DNA of 64,000 bases from Sphingomonas sp. 1F27F7B (lineage in GTDB: Bacteria; Pseudomonadota; Alphaproteobacteria; Sphingomonadales; Sphingomonadaceae). A program made the position numbers and the translations under genes. Location of the stretch: contig NZ_SCMK01000009.1 in NCBI RefSeq assembly GCF_005503355.1, forward strand, positions 1 to 64,000, written 5' to 3'. Shown piece after piece: positions 25,971-34,595 of the stretch; the stretch's first letter is position 1, and each line of letters starts with the position of its first letter. The notes beneath the pieces were generated by a model. It saw only the letters and a list, made by a program, of their open reading frames with translations. It did no database searches and was not told the DNA's origin.

Positions 25971-27713
25971 TCAGCGCATCCGGACATAGCTGCCGGGCGC
26001 GTCCTCCAGGGCCTTGAGCTTGCCCTTGCCCGGAATCCGCGCGCCCTTGGCCGGAACCTTGGCGGCGTCGAGCGCGTCGAGCCAGCCGATCCAGTCGGGC
26101 CACCAACTCCCCTTGGTCTCTTTTGCTCCCGCGAAAAACTCGGCGAGCGATTCGACTCGCTCCGAATTGGTCCAATATTGATATTTCTGCGCAGAGGGCG
26201 GGTTCACCACCCCGGCGATGTGCCCCGATCCGGCCAGCACGAACTTGAGCGGCCCCTTGAAGTGATGGGTGATCTTCCAGACGCTCTGCGCCGGCGCGAT
26301 ATGGTCCTCGCGCCCGGCCTGGACATAAGTCGGCGTCACTATCTTCGACAGGTCGAGCGGCGTGCCGCCGATCGCCAGCGCGCCGGGCTGGACCAGCTTG
26401 TTGTCGCGATAGAGGTCGGTCAGGTAGCTCATGTGCCAGCGCGCCGGCAGGTTGGTGACGTCCGAATTCCAGTGGAGCAGGTCGAACGGGGCATAGTCCT
26501 TGCCCATCAGGTAATTATTGGTGACATAGTTCCAGATCAGGTCGCGCCCGCGCAGCAGGTTGAACGTCGCCGCCATGTAGCGCCCGTCGAGGAACCCCTC
26601 GGTCCCCAGGCTGCGGATCATCGCCAGCTGGTCGTCGTCGATGAACATGCCGAGCTCGCCCGCATCGGCGAAATCCACTTGGGCGGTGAAGAAGGTCGCG
26701 CTCGCCACCTTCCCGGCCTGATCCCTCGCATGGAGCACCGCCAGCGTAGCGGCCAGCGTGGTGCCGGCGACGCAATAGCCGATCGCATGCACCGCCCCGA
26801 CGCCGAGCAGCTCGCGCACCGTGTCGATCGCGTCGATCTGTCCGCCCTCGACGAAATCGTCCCACAACAGGTCCTTCATCGTGGCGTCGGCGGACTTCCA
26901 CGAGACGACGAACACGGTGAGCCCCTGCTCCACCGCCCAGCGGATGAAGCTCTTCTCCGGATTGAGGTCGAGGATGTAGTAGCGGTTGATCCAGGGCGGG
27001 AAGATCAGCAGCGGCGTCGCATAGACCTGTTTCGCGCCTTCCGCCGGGGCATATTGGATCAGCTCGTAGAGCGGCGTGCGCTTCACCACCTTGCCGGGCG
27101 TCATCGCCAGGTTGCGGCCCAGCTCGTAGACGCCTTCCGCCGTCTGGGTCATCTGGCCCTTGGCCAGGTCCGCCAGCATGTTGGACAGCCCCTTCAAAAG
27201 GCTTTCGCCCTTGGTCTCGACGATCTTCTCGAGCACCTCGGGATTGGTCGCGGGGAAGTTGGTCGGGCTCACTGCGTCGAGGAAGCCCCTGGTCGCGAAG
27301 CGCACCTGGTCCTTCTGCCTGGGGTCCATCCCCTCCAGCGCATCGACGCCGCGCAGCATGTGGTCGGCGATGACCAGATAGCTCTGGCGGAGAAAGTCGA
27401 ACACCGGCTCCTCGCGCCATTGCGGTGCCTTGAAGCGCTTGTCGCGCGCCTGCTCCGCCGTCTCCGCGAAGGGCGCGGCGTTCTGCGGGTCGAGGAAGCG
27501 CTGCCACAGCTGCATCGTGTCCGACCATAAGTCCATGCCGGCCTTCATCGCCGCCCCCGGATCGAGCAGCGCGCCGAAGGGCGGCGCGGCGGGCAGGTGC
27601 TCGATCATGTCGAAGCCGTGCTCCAGCATCATCTGCTGCGCCCGGCCCAGCACCCAGGTCCAGTGCTGCAGTTCTGCGAGATCGGGAATCGGCGGGGTGG
27701 TCGTCTCGGCCAT
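25971..27713 (-). CDS. phaC: Class I poly(R)-hydroxyalkanoic acid synthase
   Basis: Polymerises 3-hydroxyacyl-CoA into PHA at the granule surface. The 580-residue protein has the PhaC N-terminal domain (about 60-235) and an alpha/beta core with the lipase-like box G-Y-C313-V-A-G, the acid in GREDHIAP and His in GSGHIAGVVNPP; YYILDLNPEKSFI is characteristic. Class I is indicated by length and by the absence of phaE/phaR subunit genes. The start is the Met of MAETTTPP with AAGAGG six bases before; TTG 27728 and ATG 27719 are in frame upstream. Confidence 0.96.
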   Translation of the reverse strand: MAETTTPPIPDLAELQHWTWVLGRAQQMMLEHGFDMIEHLPAAPPFGALLDPGAAMKAGMDLWSDTMQLWQRFLDPQNAAPFAETAEQARDKRFKAPQWREEPVFDFLRQSYLVIADHMLRGVDALEGMDPRQKDQVRFATRGFLDAVSPTNFPATNPEVLEKIVETKGESLLKGLSNMLADLAKGQMTQTAEGVYELGRNLAMTPGKVVKRTPLYELIQYAPAEGAKQVYATPLLIFPPWINRYYILDLNPEKSFIRWAVEQGLTVFVVSWKSADATMKDLLWDDFVEGGQIDAIDTVRELLGVGAVHAIGYCVAGTTLAATLAVLHARDQAGKVASATFFTAQVDFADAGELGMFIDDDQLAMIRSLGTEGFLDGRYMAATFNLLRGRDLIWNYVTNNYLMGKDYAPFDLLHWNSDVTNLPARWHMSYLTDLYRDNKLVQPGALAIGGTPLDLSKIVTPTYVQAGREDHIAPAQSVWKITHHFKGPLKFVLAGSGHIAGVVNPPSAQKYQYWTNSERVESLAEFFAGAKETKGSWWPDWIGWLDALDAAKVPAKGARIPGKGKLKALEDAPGSYVRMR

Positions 27714-27841
27714 GCTCATCCTCTTCAAGCGCCGCTTTAGCGCACCACAGGCAACTCGTCATTCCCGCAGGCGCGAACATGGCGTAGGACGGGTGCACGG
27801 CACAAGTTCGTGTCGCGCTCCAACCCCTGAGAGACGAGGAA

Positions 27842-29047
27842 ATGTCCGAAGAATTCTACCGCATGAAGCGCCTGCCCCCCTATGTCATCGCCGAAGTCAA
27901 TGCGATGCGGGCAGCGGCGCGGGCGGCGGGAGAGGACATCATCGATCTCGGCATGGGCAATCCGGACCTGCCGCCGCCGCAGCACGTGATCGACAAGCTG
28001 ATCGAAGTGGCCCGCAAGCCCGATGCGCACGGCTATTCCCAGTCCAAGGGCATTCCCGGCCTGCGCCGCGCCCAGGCCAACTATTATGCGCGCCGCTTCG
28101 GCGTCGACATCGATCCCGAGACCGAAGTCGTGGTGACGATGGGCTCGAAGGAAGGGCTGGCCAGCCTCGCCACCGCGATCACCGCGCCGGGCGACGTCGT
28201 GCTCGCGCCCAACCCGAGCTACCCGATCCACACGTTCGGCTTCATCATCGCCGGCGCCACGATCCGCGCGGTGCCGACCACGCCGGACGAACATTATTTC
28301 GAAAGCCTCGAGCGGGCGATGGCCTTCACCGTGCCGCGCCCGTCGATCCTGGTCGTCAACTATCCGTCGAACCCGACCGCCGAGACGGTGGACCTCGCCT
28401 TCTACGAGCGGCTCGTCGCCTGGGCGCGCGAGAACAAGGTGTGGATCCTCTCCGACCTCGCTTATTCCGAGCTGTATTTCGACGGCAAGCCGACCGTGTC
28501 GATCCTGCAGGTCAAGGGCGCCAAGGACGTGGCGATCGAGTTCACCTCGCTCTCCAAGACCTATTCCATGGCCGGCTGGCGCATGGGCTTCGCCGTCGGC
28601 AACAAGCAGCTGATCGCGGCGATGACGCGCGTGAAGTCCTATCTCGATTACGGCGCCTTCACCCCGATCCAGGCCGCCGCCTGCGCCGCGCTCAACGGCC
28701 CGCAGGACATCGTCGAGGCGAACCGCCAGCTCTATCACAAGCGCCGCGACGTGCTGGTCGAGAGCTTCGGCCGCGCCGGCTGGGAGATTCCTTCGCCGCC
28801 CGCATCGATGTTCGCCTGGGCGCCGCTGCCGCCGGCGCTCGCCCATCTCGGCAGCCTGGAATTCTCCAAGCAGCTGCTCACCCATGCCAAGGTCGCGGTC
28901 GCGCCGGGCGTCGGCTATGGCGAGAATGGCGAGGGCTTCGTGCGCATCGCAATGGTCGAGAACGAGCAGCGCCTGCGCCAGGCGGCGCGCAACGTGAAGA
29001 AATATCTCCAGTCGATGGGCGTCAACACCGCGGCGAAGGCAGGCTGA
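27842..29047 (+). CDS. Class I/II PLP aminotransferase (AlaC-like)
   Basis: A 401-residue fold-type I aminotransferase with K239 in SLSKTYSMAGWRMGF as the PLP lysine, GNPDLPPP (39-46), NPSYPIH and NYPSNPTA for substrate/phosphate contacts. The overall pattern matches the alanine/glutamate-pyruvate group related to LL-diaminopimelate aminotransferase (E. coli AlaC). Likely role: alanine synthesis from pyruvate and glutamate, with DAP aminotransferase as an alternative. GAGACGAGGAA precedes the ATG. A TSUP gene follows after 10 bp. Confidence 0.9.
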   Translation: MSEEFYRMKRLPPYVIAEVNAMRAAARAAGEDIIDLGMGNPDLPPPQHVIDKLIEVARKPDAHGYSQSKGIPGLRRAQANYYARRFGVDIDPETEVVVTMGSKEGLASLATAITAPGDVVLAPNPSYPIHTFGFIIAGATIRAVPTTPDEHYFESLERAMAFTVPRPSILVVNYPSNPTAETVDLAFYERLVAWARENKVWILSDLAYSELYFDGKPTVSILQVKGAKDVAIEFTSLSKTYSMAGWRMGFAVGNKQLIAAMTRVKSYLDYGAFTPIQAAACAALNGPQDIVEANRQLYHKRRDVLVESFGRAGWEIPSPPASMFAWAPLPPALAHLGSLEFSKQLLTHAKVAVAPGVGYGENGEGFVRIAMVENEQRLRQAARNVKKYLQSMGVNTAAKAG

Positions 29048-29057
29048 GCCCCCGCCG

Positions 29058-29837
29058 GTGCTGCACGTCGATCCGCTCTATTCGCTTGCCGGCGTGCTGG
29101 TCGGCATGCTTGTCGGACTGACCGGCGTCGGCGGCGGATCGCTGATGACGCCGCTGCTCGTGCTCGTCTTCGGCTTCCATCCGGCCACCGCCGTCGGCAC
29201 CGACCTGCTCTACGCCTCGGGCACCAAGGCGGTGGGCACCGCCGTCCATGGCTGGCGCGGCTCGGTCGACTGGCGCGTGGTGCGGCGGCTGGCGACGGGC
29301 AGCGTGCCGGCGACGATCGCCACGCTGCTGTTCCTCAGCGCCGCCCATCGCAGCGCGCAGGATACCGGACATCTGATCTCGGCCATCCTCGGCGCCACGC
29401 TGGTGCTTACGGCGATCGCGCTGTTCTTCCGCACCCGCATCGTGCGCGCGGCGGGACAGCGCTTCGCCCGGCTCGACGAGCGCGCCATCGCCGGGCTGAC
29501 GATCTTGCTCGGCGCGGTGCTCGGCGTGCTCGTCTCGCTCACGTCGGTGGGCGCGGGCGCGCTGGGGATGACGGCGCTGCTTGTCCTCTATCCCGGCTCG
29601 CCGGTGGCGCGGCTGGTCGGGTCGGACATCGCGCATGCGGTGCCGCTCACCTTCATCGCCGGCATCGGCCATTGGACGATGGGATCGGTGGACCTGGGCC
29701 TGCTCGTCGCGCTGCTGCTCGGCTCGATCCCCGGCATCGTGATCGGCAGCCTGATCGCGACGCGCATCTCCGAGCGCATATTGGTGCCGATCCTGGCAGT
29801 GACGCTGGCGATCGTCGGGACGAAGCTGCTGTTCTAG
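29058..29837 (+). CDS. TauE/SafE (TSUP) family sulfite/organosulfur exporter-like protein
   Basis: A 259-residue polytopic membrane protein with about eight helices and the twin repeat of TSUP: GLTGVGGGSLMTPLLVLVFG (about 21-40) and LTSVGAGALGMTALLVLYPG in the second half. GTG start, 10 bp after the aminotransferase stop. TSUP proteins export sulfite, sulfoacetate or related anions; the substrate here is unknown. Its TAG stop is formed by the CTAG that begins the palindromic element B. Confidence 0.9.
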   Translation: MLHVDPLYSLAGVLVGMLVGLTGVGGGSLMTPLLVLVFGFHPATAVGTDLLYASGTKAVGTAVHGWRGSVDWRVVRRLATGSVPATIATLLFLSAAHRSAQDTGHLISAILGATLVLTAIALFFRTRIVRAAGQRFARLDERAIAGLTILLGAVLGVLVSLTSVGAGALGMTALLVLYPGSPVARLVGSDIAHAVPLTFIAGIGHWTMGSVDLGLLVALLLGSIPGIVIGSLIATRISERILVPILAVTLAIVGTKLLF

Positions 29838-30033
29838 GGTCAAGACCCGATCAAGGCCTTGATTTTGTTCGTCATCCCCGCGCAGGCGGGGATCCGGGGC
29901 CAAGGGTGGGGTGCGTGCGGCAGGTCCAGTCCTCTCCGGAGAGCGTTCGCGGGATGGCATCGATGTCCCATACTGTCCTGGATCCCCGCCTGCGCGGGGA
30001 TGACAAGGTTTGCTGAACGAGTCTTGACCCTAG
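29834..30033. mobile_element. Copy B of the CTAG-bounded palindromic element (200 bp)
   Basis: Ends are CTAGGGTCAAGAC (29834-29846) and its exact reverse complement GTCTTGACCCTAG (30021-30033), a 13-bp terminal inverted repeat. Inside lie two inverted REP-like hairpins: CATCCCCGCGCAGGCGGGGATCC near 29873 in part and its partner near 29981. There is no open frame, so it would be non-autonomous. The first CTAG supplies the stop of the TSUP gene. Confidence 0.88.
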
Positions 30034-30050
30034 CAAGGCCCGCCGGTTGA

Positions 30051-30068
30051 CGCGAAGGCCCCTTCGCG
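30051..30068. other. Perfect hairpin CGCGAAGG-CC-CCTTCGCG
   Basis: An 8-bp stem with a 2-base loop ending 13 bp before the thioesterase ATG, in place of a visible ribosome site. It could affect initiation or end transcription from upstream; no direct evidence. Confidence 0.4.
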
Positions 30069-30081
30069 CCAACCCGTCGCG

Positions 30082-30519
30082 ATGCGCCCCGGCTTCCCCT
30101 TCTCCACGCGCTTCCGCGTCCGCTATTCCGAAATCGACGGCCAGAAGATCGTCTTCAACTCGCGCTATCTCGAATATGCCGACGTCACGCTCGGCGAATT
30201 CTGGCGCTGGGCCGATCTGGGCGATATCGGCCCGGACTGGCTCGACGCCGAGTTCAACGTCGTCCGCGCCGCCATCGACTATAAGAAGCCGTTCGTGTTC
30301 GACGACATGGTCGAGGGCTTCGCCCGAGTCGAGCGAGTCGGCACGTCGAGCATGACGATGCGCGTGGAGCTCCGCCACGCCGAGACGGGCGAACTCCATA
30401 CCGAGATCGAGATGGTCAGCGTCCATGTCGACCTGGCGACGCGCAAGTCGAAGCCGATCCCGGAGAATGTGCGGGCGCGGCTGGAGGGGCTGGGGACCGG
30501 GCGCCGCGACGAAGCTTGA
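30082..30519 (+). CDS. Acyl-CoA thioesterase, hotdog (4HBT) family
   Basis: A 145-residue single-hotdog protein: RVRYSEIDGQKIVFNSRYLEY near residues 13-33 is the 4HBT active-site strand/helix (the usual form is Y-x-E-T-D-A-Q-G), followed by FVFDDMVEGFARVERVG and VSVHVDLATRKSKPIP. It probably hydrolyses an acyl-CoA ester; chain specificity is unknown. The aspartate D19 that is catalytic in the family is present; the next positions (GQK for AQG) differ. Convergent with the HxlR regulator gene (18 bp). Confidence 0.88.
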   Translation: MRPGFPFSTRFRVRYSEIDGQKIVFNSRYLEYADVTLGEFWRWADLGDIGPDWLDAEFNVVRAAIDYKKPFVFDDMVEGFARVERVGTSSMTMRVELRHAETGELHTEIEMVSVHVDLATRKSKPIPENVRARLEGLGTGRRDEA

Positions 30520-30538
30520 GACCGAGCCCGAGCCGGTC

Positions 30539-31039
30539 CTATTCCGCCGCCTTCACTTCGGCCGCTTCGTCCTCGCGCACCACGTCCTCGGCCAGCGCCC
30601 AGAGCAAGTCGCCCTTGCCCAGCACGCGCCCGTCATGGCTCAGCACCTGGACCTGGCGGATCGGGCGGCTGTCGCGCGCATCGACCAGCACCGGAAACGC
30701 CGGCACGCCCGTCTCCCAGCGCTCGCCCCATTGCCGGAGCGAGATCATCACCGGCAGCAGCGCATAGCCCTTGTCGGTCAGGCGATATTCGATCTTGCGG
30801 CGATCGTCGGCACAGGGCTGGCGCTGCAATATGCCCTTGTCGACCAGCCGCGCGAGCCGGTTCGCCAGGATGTTGCGCGCAATGCCCAGCTCGGACTGGA
30901 ATTCCTCGAAATGGTGCAGCCCGTTGAACGAGCCGCGCAGGATCAGGAACGACCAGCGTTCGCCCATCGCTTCCAGCGCCGCCGGCAGGCTGCAGTCATT
31001 CGCCAGCTGGCGCAGCGACTCTCGAATGGCACCACCCAT
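30539..31039 (-). CDS. HxlR family transcriptional regulator
   Basis: A 166-residue winged-helix protein: C16 within NDCSLPAALEAMGERWSFL matches the conserved N-terminal cysteine of HxlR/YodB proteins, then LRGSFNGLHHFEEFQSELG and ILANRLARLVDKGILQRQP form the HTH and wing. The C-terminal 50 residues extend beyond a minimal HxlR domain. Redox-sensing through C16 is known in relatives but is not proven here. An AACTT..AAGTT palindrome lies 44 bp upstream; the divergent CC_3452 gene could be co-regulated. Confidence 0.9.
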   Translation of the reverse strand: MGGAIRESLRQLANDCSLPAALEAMGERWSFLILRGSFNGLHHFEEFQSELGIARNILANRLARLVDKGILQRQPCADDRRKIEYRLTDKGYALLPVMISLRQWGERWETGVPAFPVLVDARDSRPIRQVQVLSHDGRVLGKGDLLWALAEDVVREDEAAEVKAAE

Positions 31040-31082
31040 AACTTGTCATCCTACCGTAAAAGCCGACGCTACGGAATGGCGT

Positions 31083-31107
31083 AACTTCTTGCGCCGCAGC
31101 AAAAGTT
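31083..31107. promoter_or_regulatory. Imperfect palindrome upstream of the HxlR gene
   Basis: AACTTCTTGC and GCAAAAGTT face each other across five bases between the HxlR regulator and the divergent secreted-protein gene. It has the size and place of an autoregulatory operator. Assignment is inference. Confidence 0.35.
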
Positions 31108-31188
31108 TCTCGTTGCAACTTACTTTCATGTCAATTAAAAACTGAGTCGCAGCTTCGGCTGCAGGTTCTGACCCCAGGAGGATTTCCC

Positions 31189-31500
31189 ATGACCCGCTTC
31201 TTCGCCGCAGCGGCTGCGGCCACGCTGGCCCTCGCCCCCGCCGCCGGCATCGCGCAGGGTGCCCCGAACGGCTATTATGCGGCGACCCCGATCGCCGCGC
31301 CGGCCAAGACCAGCCTCGTCACCCGTTCCACGCTGTGGAAGTGCGGCGCCGGCACCTGCACCGCCGCCAAGGCGAATGCGCGCGACGGCATCGTCTGCGA
31401 ACTCGTCGCCCGCGAAGTCGGCAAGCTCTCGGCCTTCCGCGCCAATGGCGCCGATTTCGACGCGGCCGCACTCGAGAAGTGCAACGCCAAGGCGAACTGA
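31189..31500 (+). CDS. CC_3452 family secreted protein
   Basis: A 103-residue exported protein (signal 1-22, AGIAQG) with two conserved parts: TLWKCGAGTCTAAKANARDGIVCELVA contains three Cys, and ALEKCNAKA holds the fourth. These four cysteines could form two disulfides in the periplasm. The family is named from a Caulobacter gene and has no known function. An AGGAGG site precedes the ATG, and a small GCAGC-TTCG-GCTGC hairpin (31149-31162) lies in the leader. A long stem-loop follows the gene. Confidence 0.85.
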   Translation: MTRFFAAAAAATLALAPAAGIAQGAPNGYYAATPIAAPAKTSLVTRSTLWKCGAGTCTAAKANARDGIVCELVAREVGKLSAFRANGADFDAAALEKCNAKAN

Positions 31501-31534
31501 GCCTATGGCGCCGGCGCCACACCGGTTCGGATAA

Positions 31535-31578
31535 AAGATTGAGCGCGGTCCGGAAAAAGCCGGATCGCGCTCAATCTT
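31535..31578. terminator. Long stem-loop between the CC_3452 gene and rsh
   Basis: A 19-bp stem (31535-31553 with 31560-31578, one G-T pair) and an AAAAAG loop. Stem ends are A/T-rich on both sides, as in a bidirectional terminator. It ends 37 bp before the rsh start, so it insulates rsh from the gene before it or forms part of the rsh leader. Confidence 0.75.
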
Positions 31579-31615
31579 ATTGCAAAGCAGCAGCAGCGGG
31601 CCCCATCTAGTTGCC

Positions 31616-33706
31616 GTGCTGCGCCAATATGAACTTGTCGACCGGGTCCTCAGCTACGACCCCGATGCCGATGAAGCCATGCTCAACCGGGCCTATGTCT
31701 TCTCGGTCAATGCGCACGGCACCCAGAAGCGCGCCAGCGGCGATCCCTATTTCAGCCACCCGATCGAAGTGGCCGGCATCCTCACCGACCTGCATCTCGA
31801 CGACGAGACGATCGTCACTGCGATCCTGCACGACACGGTCGAGGACACGGTGGCCACACCCGAGGACATCCAGCGCCTGTTCGGCGACAATGTCGCGCGC
31901 ATGGTCGACGGCGTCACCAAGCTCTCGAAGATCGAAGCGCAGACCGAGAGCGAACGCGCCGCCGAGAATCTCCGCAAGTTCCTGCTCGCCATGTCGGACG
32001 ATGTCCGCGTGCTGCTCGTCAAGCTCGCCGACCGGCTGCACAACATGCGCACGCTCGTCCACATCAAGAACCCGGACAAGCGCAAGCGCATCGCCCGCGA
32101 GACGATGGACATCTATGCCCCGCTCGCCGAGCGGATCGGCATGTACGAGTTCATGAAGGAGATGCAGACGCTCGCCTTTCGCGAGCTCGAGCCCGAAGCC
32201 TATGAATCGATCGAGAAGCGGCTCGACAGCCTGAAGATCGAAGGCGAGGACCGCATCGCCAAGATCGCCTCGGGGCTCAAGCTGCTCCTCTCGCGCGGCG
32301 GCATCGACGCCGAGATCACCGGGCGCGAGAAGCATCCCTATTCGATCTGGAAGAAGATGTCCGAGCGCCACGTCTCGCTCGAGCAGCTCAGCGACATCAT
32401 GGCCTTTCGCGCGATCGTCGACACCGAGGAGGAATGCTACCGCGCGCTCGGCGTGATCCACCGCCGCTGGCCGATGGTGCCGGGCCGGTTCAAGGACTAT
32501 ATCTCCACGCCGAAGCGCAACGGCTATCGCTCGCTCCACACCAGCATCATCCATGCCGGCGACACGCGCATCGAGATCCAGATCCGCACGCGCGACATGC
32601 ATGCCCAGGCCGAATACGGCCTGGCCGCCCATTGGGCCTATAAGGCCAGCAACGTGCGACCCGACACGCAGGTCAGCTGGATCAAGGACCTGATCGAGAT
32701 CCTGGAACATGCCGACAGCCCCGAGGAGCTGCTCGAGCATACGCGCATGGCGATGTACCAGGACCGGATCTTCGCCTTCACGCCCAAGGGCGAGCTGATC
32801 CAGCTGCCCAAGAGAGCGACGCCGATCGACTTCGCCTATGCGGTGCATTCGAACCTGGGCGACCAGGCGGTAGGCGCCAAGATCAACGGCCGCGTGGTGC
32901 CGCTGCGCACCGAGATCGAACAGGGCGACCAGGTCCAGATCCTGCGCTCCAAGGCGCAGGAGCCCCAGGCCAACTGGCTCAACTTCGCGATCACCGGCAA
33001 GGCGCGCGCCGCGATCCGCCGCCACATCCGCCACAAGGAGCGCGAGGAGACGATCGCGCTCGGGCACAAGCTCTATGACGAGATCGTGCTGCGCCTGCCG
33101 ACGCCGCCGGGCGACGGCGCGATTCCCGATGCGCTGAAGCGCCTGAAGCTGCAGGACGAAGCCTCGCTGATGGAAGCGATCGCCCGCCGCCAGTTCACCG
33201 ATTTCCAGGTGATGGAGGCGCTGATGCCCGGCTCGACCGAGGGCGAGGACGAGCATGACCTGCCGCCCCAGCAGCACGCGATCGAGATCAAGGGGCTCAC
33301 CCCGGGCGTGGCGTTCCACTTCTCGGTCGATTGCCGCCCGGTGCCAGGCGACCGCATCGTCGGCATCCGCCGCGCCGGCGAGCCGATCGAAGTCCACCGC
33401 ATCGACTGCCCCAGCCTCGCCGACACGATCGAGGAGGACTGGGTCGACCTCACCTGGGGCGACAAGGCGGAGGGCGGCATCGCCCAGATCGAGATCACGC
33501 TGAAGAACGAGCCCGGCGCGCTCGGCGCGGTCGCCACGCTGATCGGCCAGCACAAGGCCAACATCCTCGGCCTGCGCATGGACAATCGCGACACCACTTT
33601 CCACACCAACACGATGGACCTGGAAGTGCGCAACGCCGCGCACCTGATGCGCCTGCTGGCGGCGCTGCGCGCGGCCGATGCAGTGAGCTCGGCGGAACGG
33701 GCCTAG
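31616..33706 (+). CDS. rsh: Bifunctional (p)ppGpp synthetase/hydrolase (RelA/SpoT homologue)
   Basis: Makes and degrades the alarmone (p)ppGpp. The 696-residue protein has the HD hydrolase domain (H72-D73 in ILHDTVEDT; also RASGDPYFSHP), the synthetase domain (KDYISTPKRNGYRSLHTS near residue 295-310, EIQIRTRDMHAQAEYG), TGS (FAFTPKGELIQLPKRATP near 385) and a C-terminal ACT (EITLKNEPGALG). The intact HD site indicates that it hydrolyses as well. Start GTG 31616 (MLRQYEL); an upstream TTG at 31580 falls in the stem-loop. Its TAG stop is within the CTAG that opens element C. Confidence 0.96.
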   Translation: MLRQYELVDRVLSYDPDADEAMLNRAYVFSVNAHGTQKRASGDPYFSHPIEVAGILTDLHLDDETIVTAILHDTVEDTVATPEDIQRLFGDNVARMVDGVTKLSKIEAQTESERAAENLRKFLLAMSDDVRVLLVKLADRLHNMRTLVHIKNPDKRKRIARETMDIYAPLAERIGMYEFMKEMQTLAFRELEPEAYESIEKRLDSLKIEGEDRIAKIASGLKLLLSRGGIDAEITGREKHPYSIWKKMSERHVSLEQLSDIMAFRAIVDTEEECYRALGVIHRRWPMVPGRFKDYISTPKRNGYRSLHTSIIHAGDTRIEIQIRTRDMHAQAEYGLAAHWAYKASNVRPDTQVSWIKDLIEILEHADSPEELLEHTRMAMYQDRIFAFTPKGELIQLPKRATPIDFAYAVHSNLGDQAVGAKINGRVVPLRTEIEQGDQVQILRSKAQEPQANWLNFAITGKARAAIRRHIRHKEREETIALGHKLYDEIVLRLPTPPGDGAIPDALKRLKLQDEASLMEAIARRQFTDFQVMEALMPGSTEGEDEHDLPPQQHAIEIKGLTPGVAFHFSVDCRPVPGDRIVGIRRAGEPIEVHRIDCPSLADTIEEDWVDLTWGDKAEGGIAQIEITLKNEPGALGAVATLIGQHKANILGLRMDNRDTTFHTNTMDLEVRNAAHLMRLLAALRAADAVSSAERA

Positions 33707-33900
33707 GTTGGGGATTCATTCAGCTAACTCCATCATCCCCGCGCAGGCGGGGATCCAGAGTTATGCGTGGAGCGGGTGCGGCACGTCCTGCCCTCGGACG
33801 GCGTTCGCATGATGGCGCCGGTATCCCCTGCTACCCCGGATACCCGCCTGCGCGGGGATGACGAAGGAACATCAGATACTTGTTTGGGTTCTCAACCTAG
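33703..33900. mobile_element. Copy C of the CTAG-bounded palindromic element (198 bp)
   Basis: Starts CTAGGTTGGGGATT and ends ..GGGTTCTCAACCTAG. The flanks are those of the 51942 copy in reverse orientation, but the centre between the hairpins has the same orientation as in that copy, so the core is inverted relative to its ends. The first CTAG holds the rsh stop codon. Just beyond the end, 33900-33935 (GAACGAGGACTCGAACC..ATATCTGATT) again resembles an element end, perhaps a remnant. No open frame. The rest up to 34020 shows nothing assignable. Confidence 0.85.
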
Positions 33901-34020
33901 GGAACGAGGACTCGAACCAATATCTGATTGCGCGCAGGCTTCACCGAACATCCCTGTCGCCTGCCCCGGCCCGACTCTGTAGCCTCGGCCATCGTCCCCG
34001 ACATGCGCGGTGGTTCCGGA

Positions 34021-34515
34021 ATGAAGTTCAAGGCGAGGATCGGGCTCAAGGGGATCAATCCCTATGTGATGGTGAGCGCCGCGCGCGCGCAGCGGATCAA
34101 GGCCGGCTGGAAGAAGCCGATGCCCGTCCTGGTCCAGGTGAACGGAGCACCGGATCCCGCCTGGCGGATCAACATGATGCCGGCGGGCGACGGCAGCTTC
34201 CATCTCTATCTTGACGGCAGCGTCCGCAAGGCCTCGGGCACCGGCACGGGCGATCTCGTCGACGTGTCGGTCGTCTTCGACCCCGCCTATCGAGGCGGGC
34301 CCCAGCACGACATGCTGCCGGAATTCGCTGCGCGCCTCGAGGCGGATCGCCCGGCCAAGGCGCGGTGGGAGAGCCTGTCACCCAGTCTCCGGAAGGAGAT
34401 ATTGCGCTATCTCGCCACGCTGAAATCGGAAGCGGCCAGGCAGCGCAATGTCGAGCGCGCCCTCCACGTCCTGGGCGGCGCGGCGGGACGCTTCATGGCG
34501 CGGGACTGGAACTGA
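34021..34515 (+). CDS. YdeI/OmpD-associated family protein with DUF1905
   Basis: A 164-residue protein with an N-terminal DUF1905-type barrel (residues 1-90: MKFKARIGLKGINPYVMV, VLVQVNGAPDPAWRINMMP) and a C-terminal OmdA/YdeI helical region (95-150: WESLSPSLRKEILRYLATLK). Such proteins have been linked to bacteriocin protection by name only; the function is not established. An in-frame ATG at 34003 is an alternative start; neither has a strong ribosome site. Confidence 0.85.
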   Translation: MKFKARIGLKGINPYVMVSAARAQRIKAGWKKPMPVLVQVNGAPDPAWRINMMPAGDGSFHLYLDGSVRKASGTGTGDLVDVSVVFDPAYRGGPQHDMLPEFAARLEADRPAKARWESLSPSLRKEILRYLATLKSEAARQRNVERALHVLGGAAGRFMARDWN

Positions 34516-34595
34516 GCGGCACCGGCCGCGGCCCGGTCGCAAGCGACTTGATGCCCCGGCACCGGAACCGCGATAAGAGAAGCAGGCGGCAGGGG

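Noticed and set aside
33897..33930. tRNA-like GACTCGAACC (reverse GGTTCGAGTC) beyond element C
   Set aside because: The T-stem does not pair and no acceptor or anticodon stem can be formed on either side.
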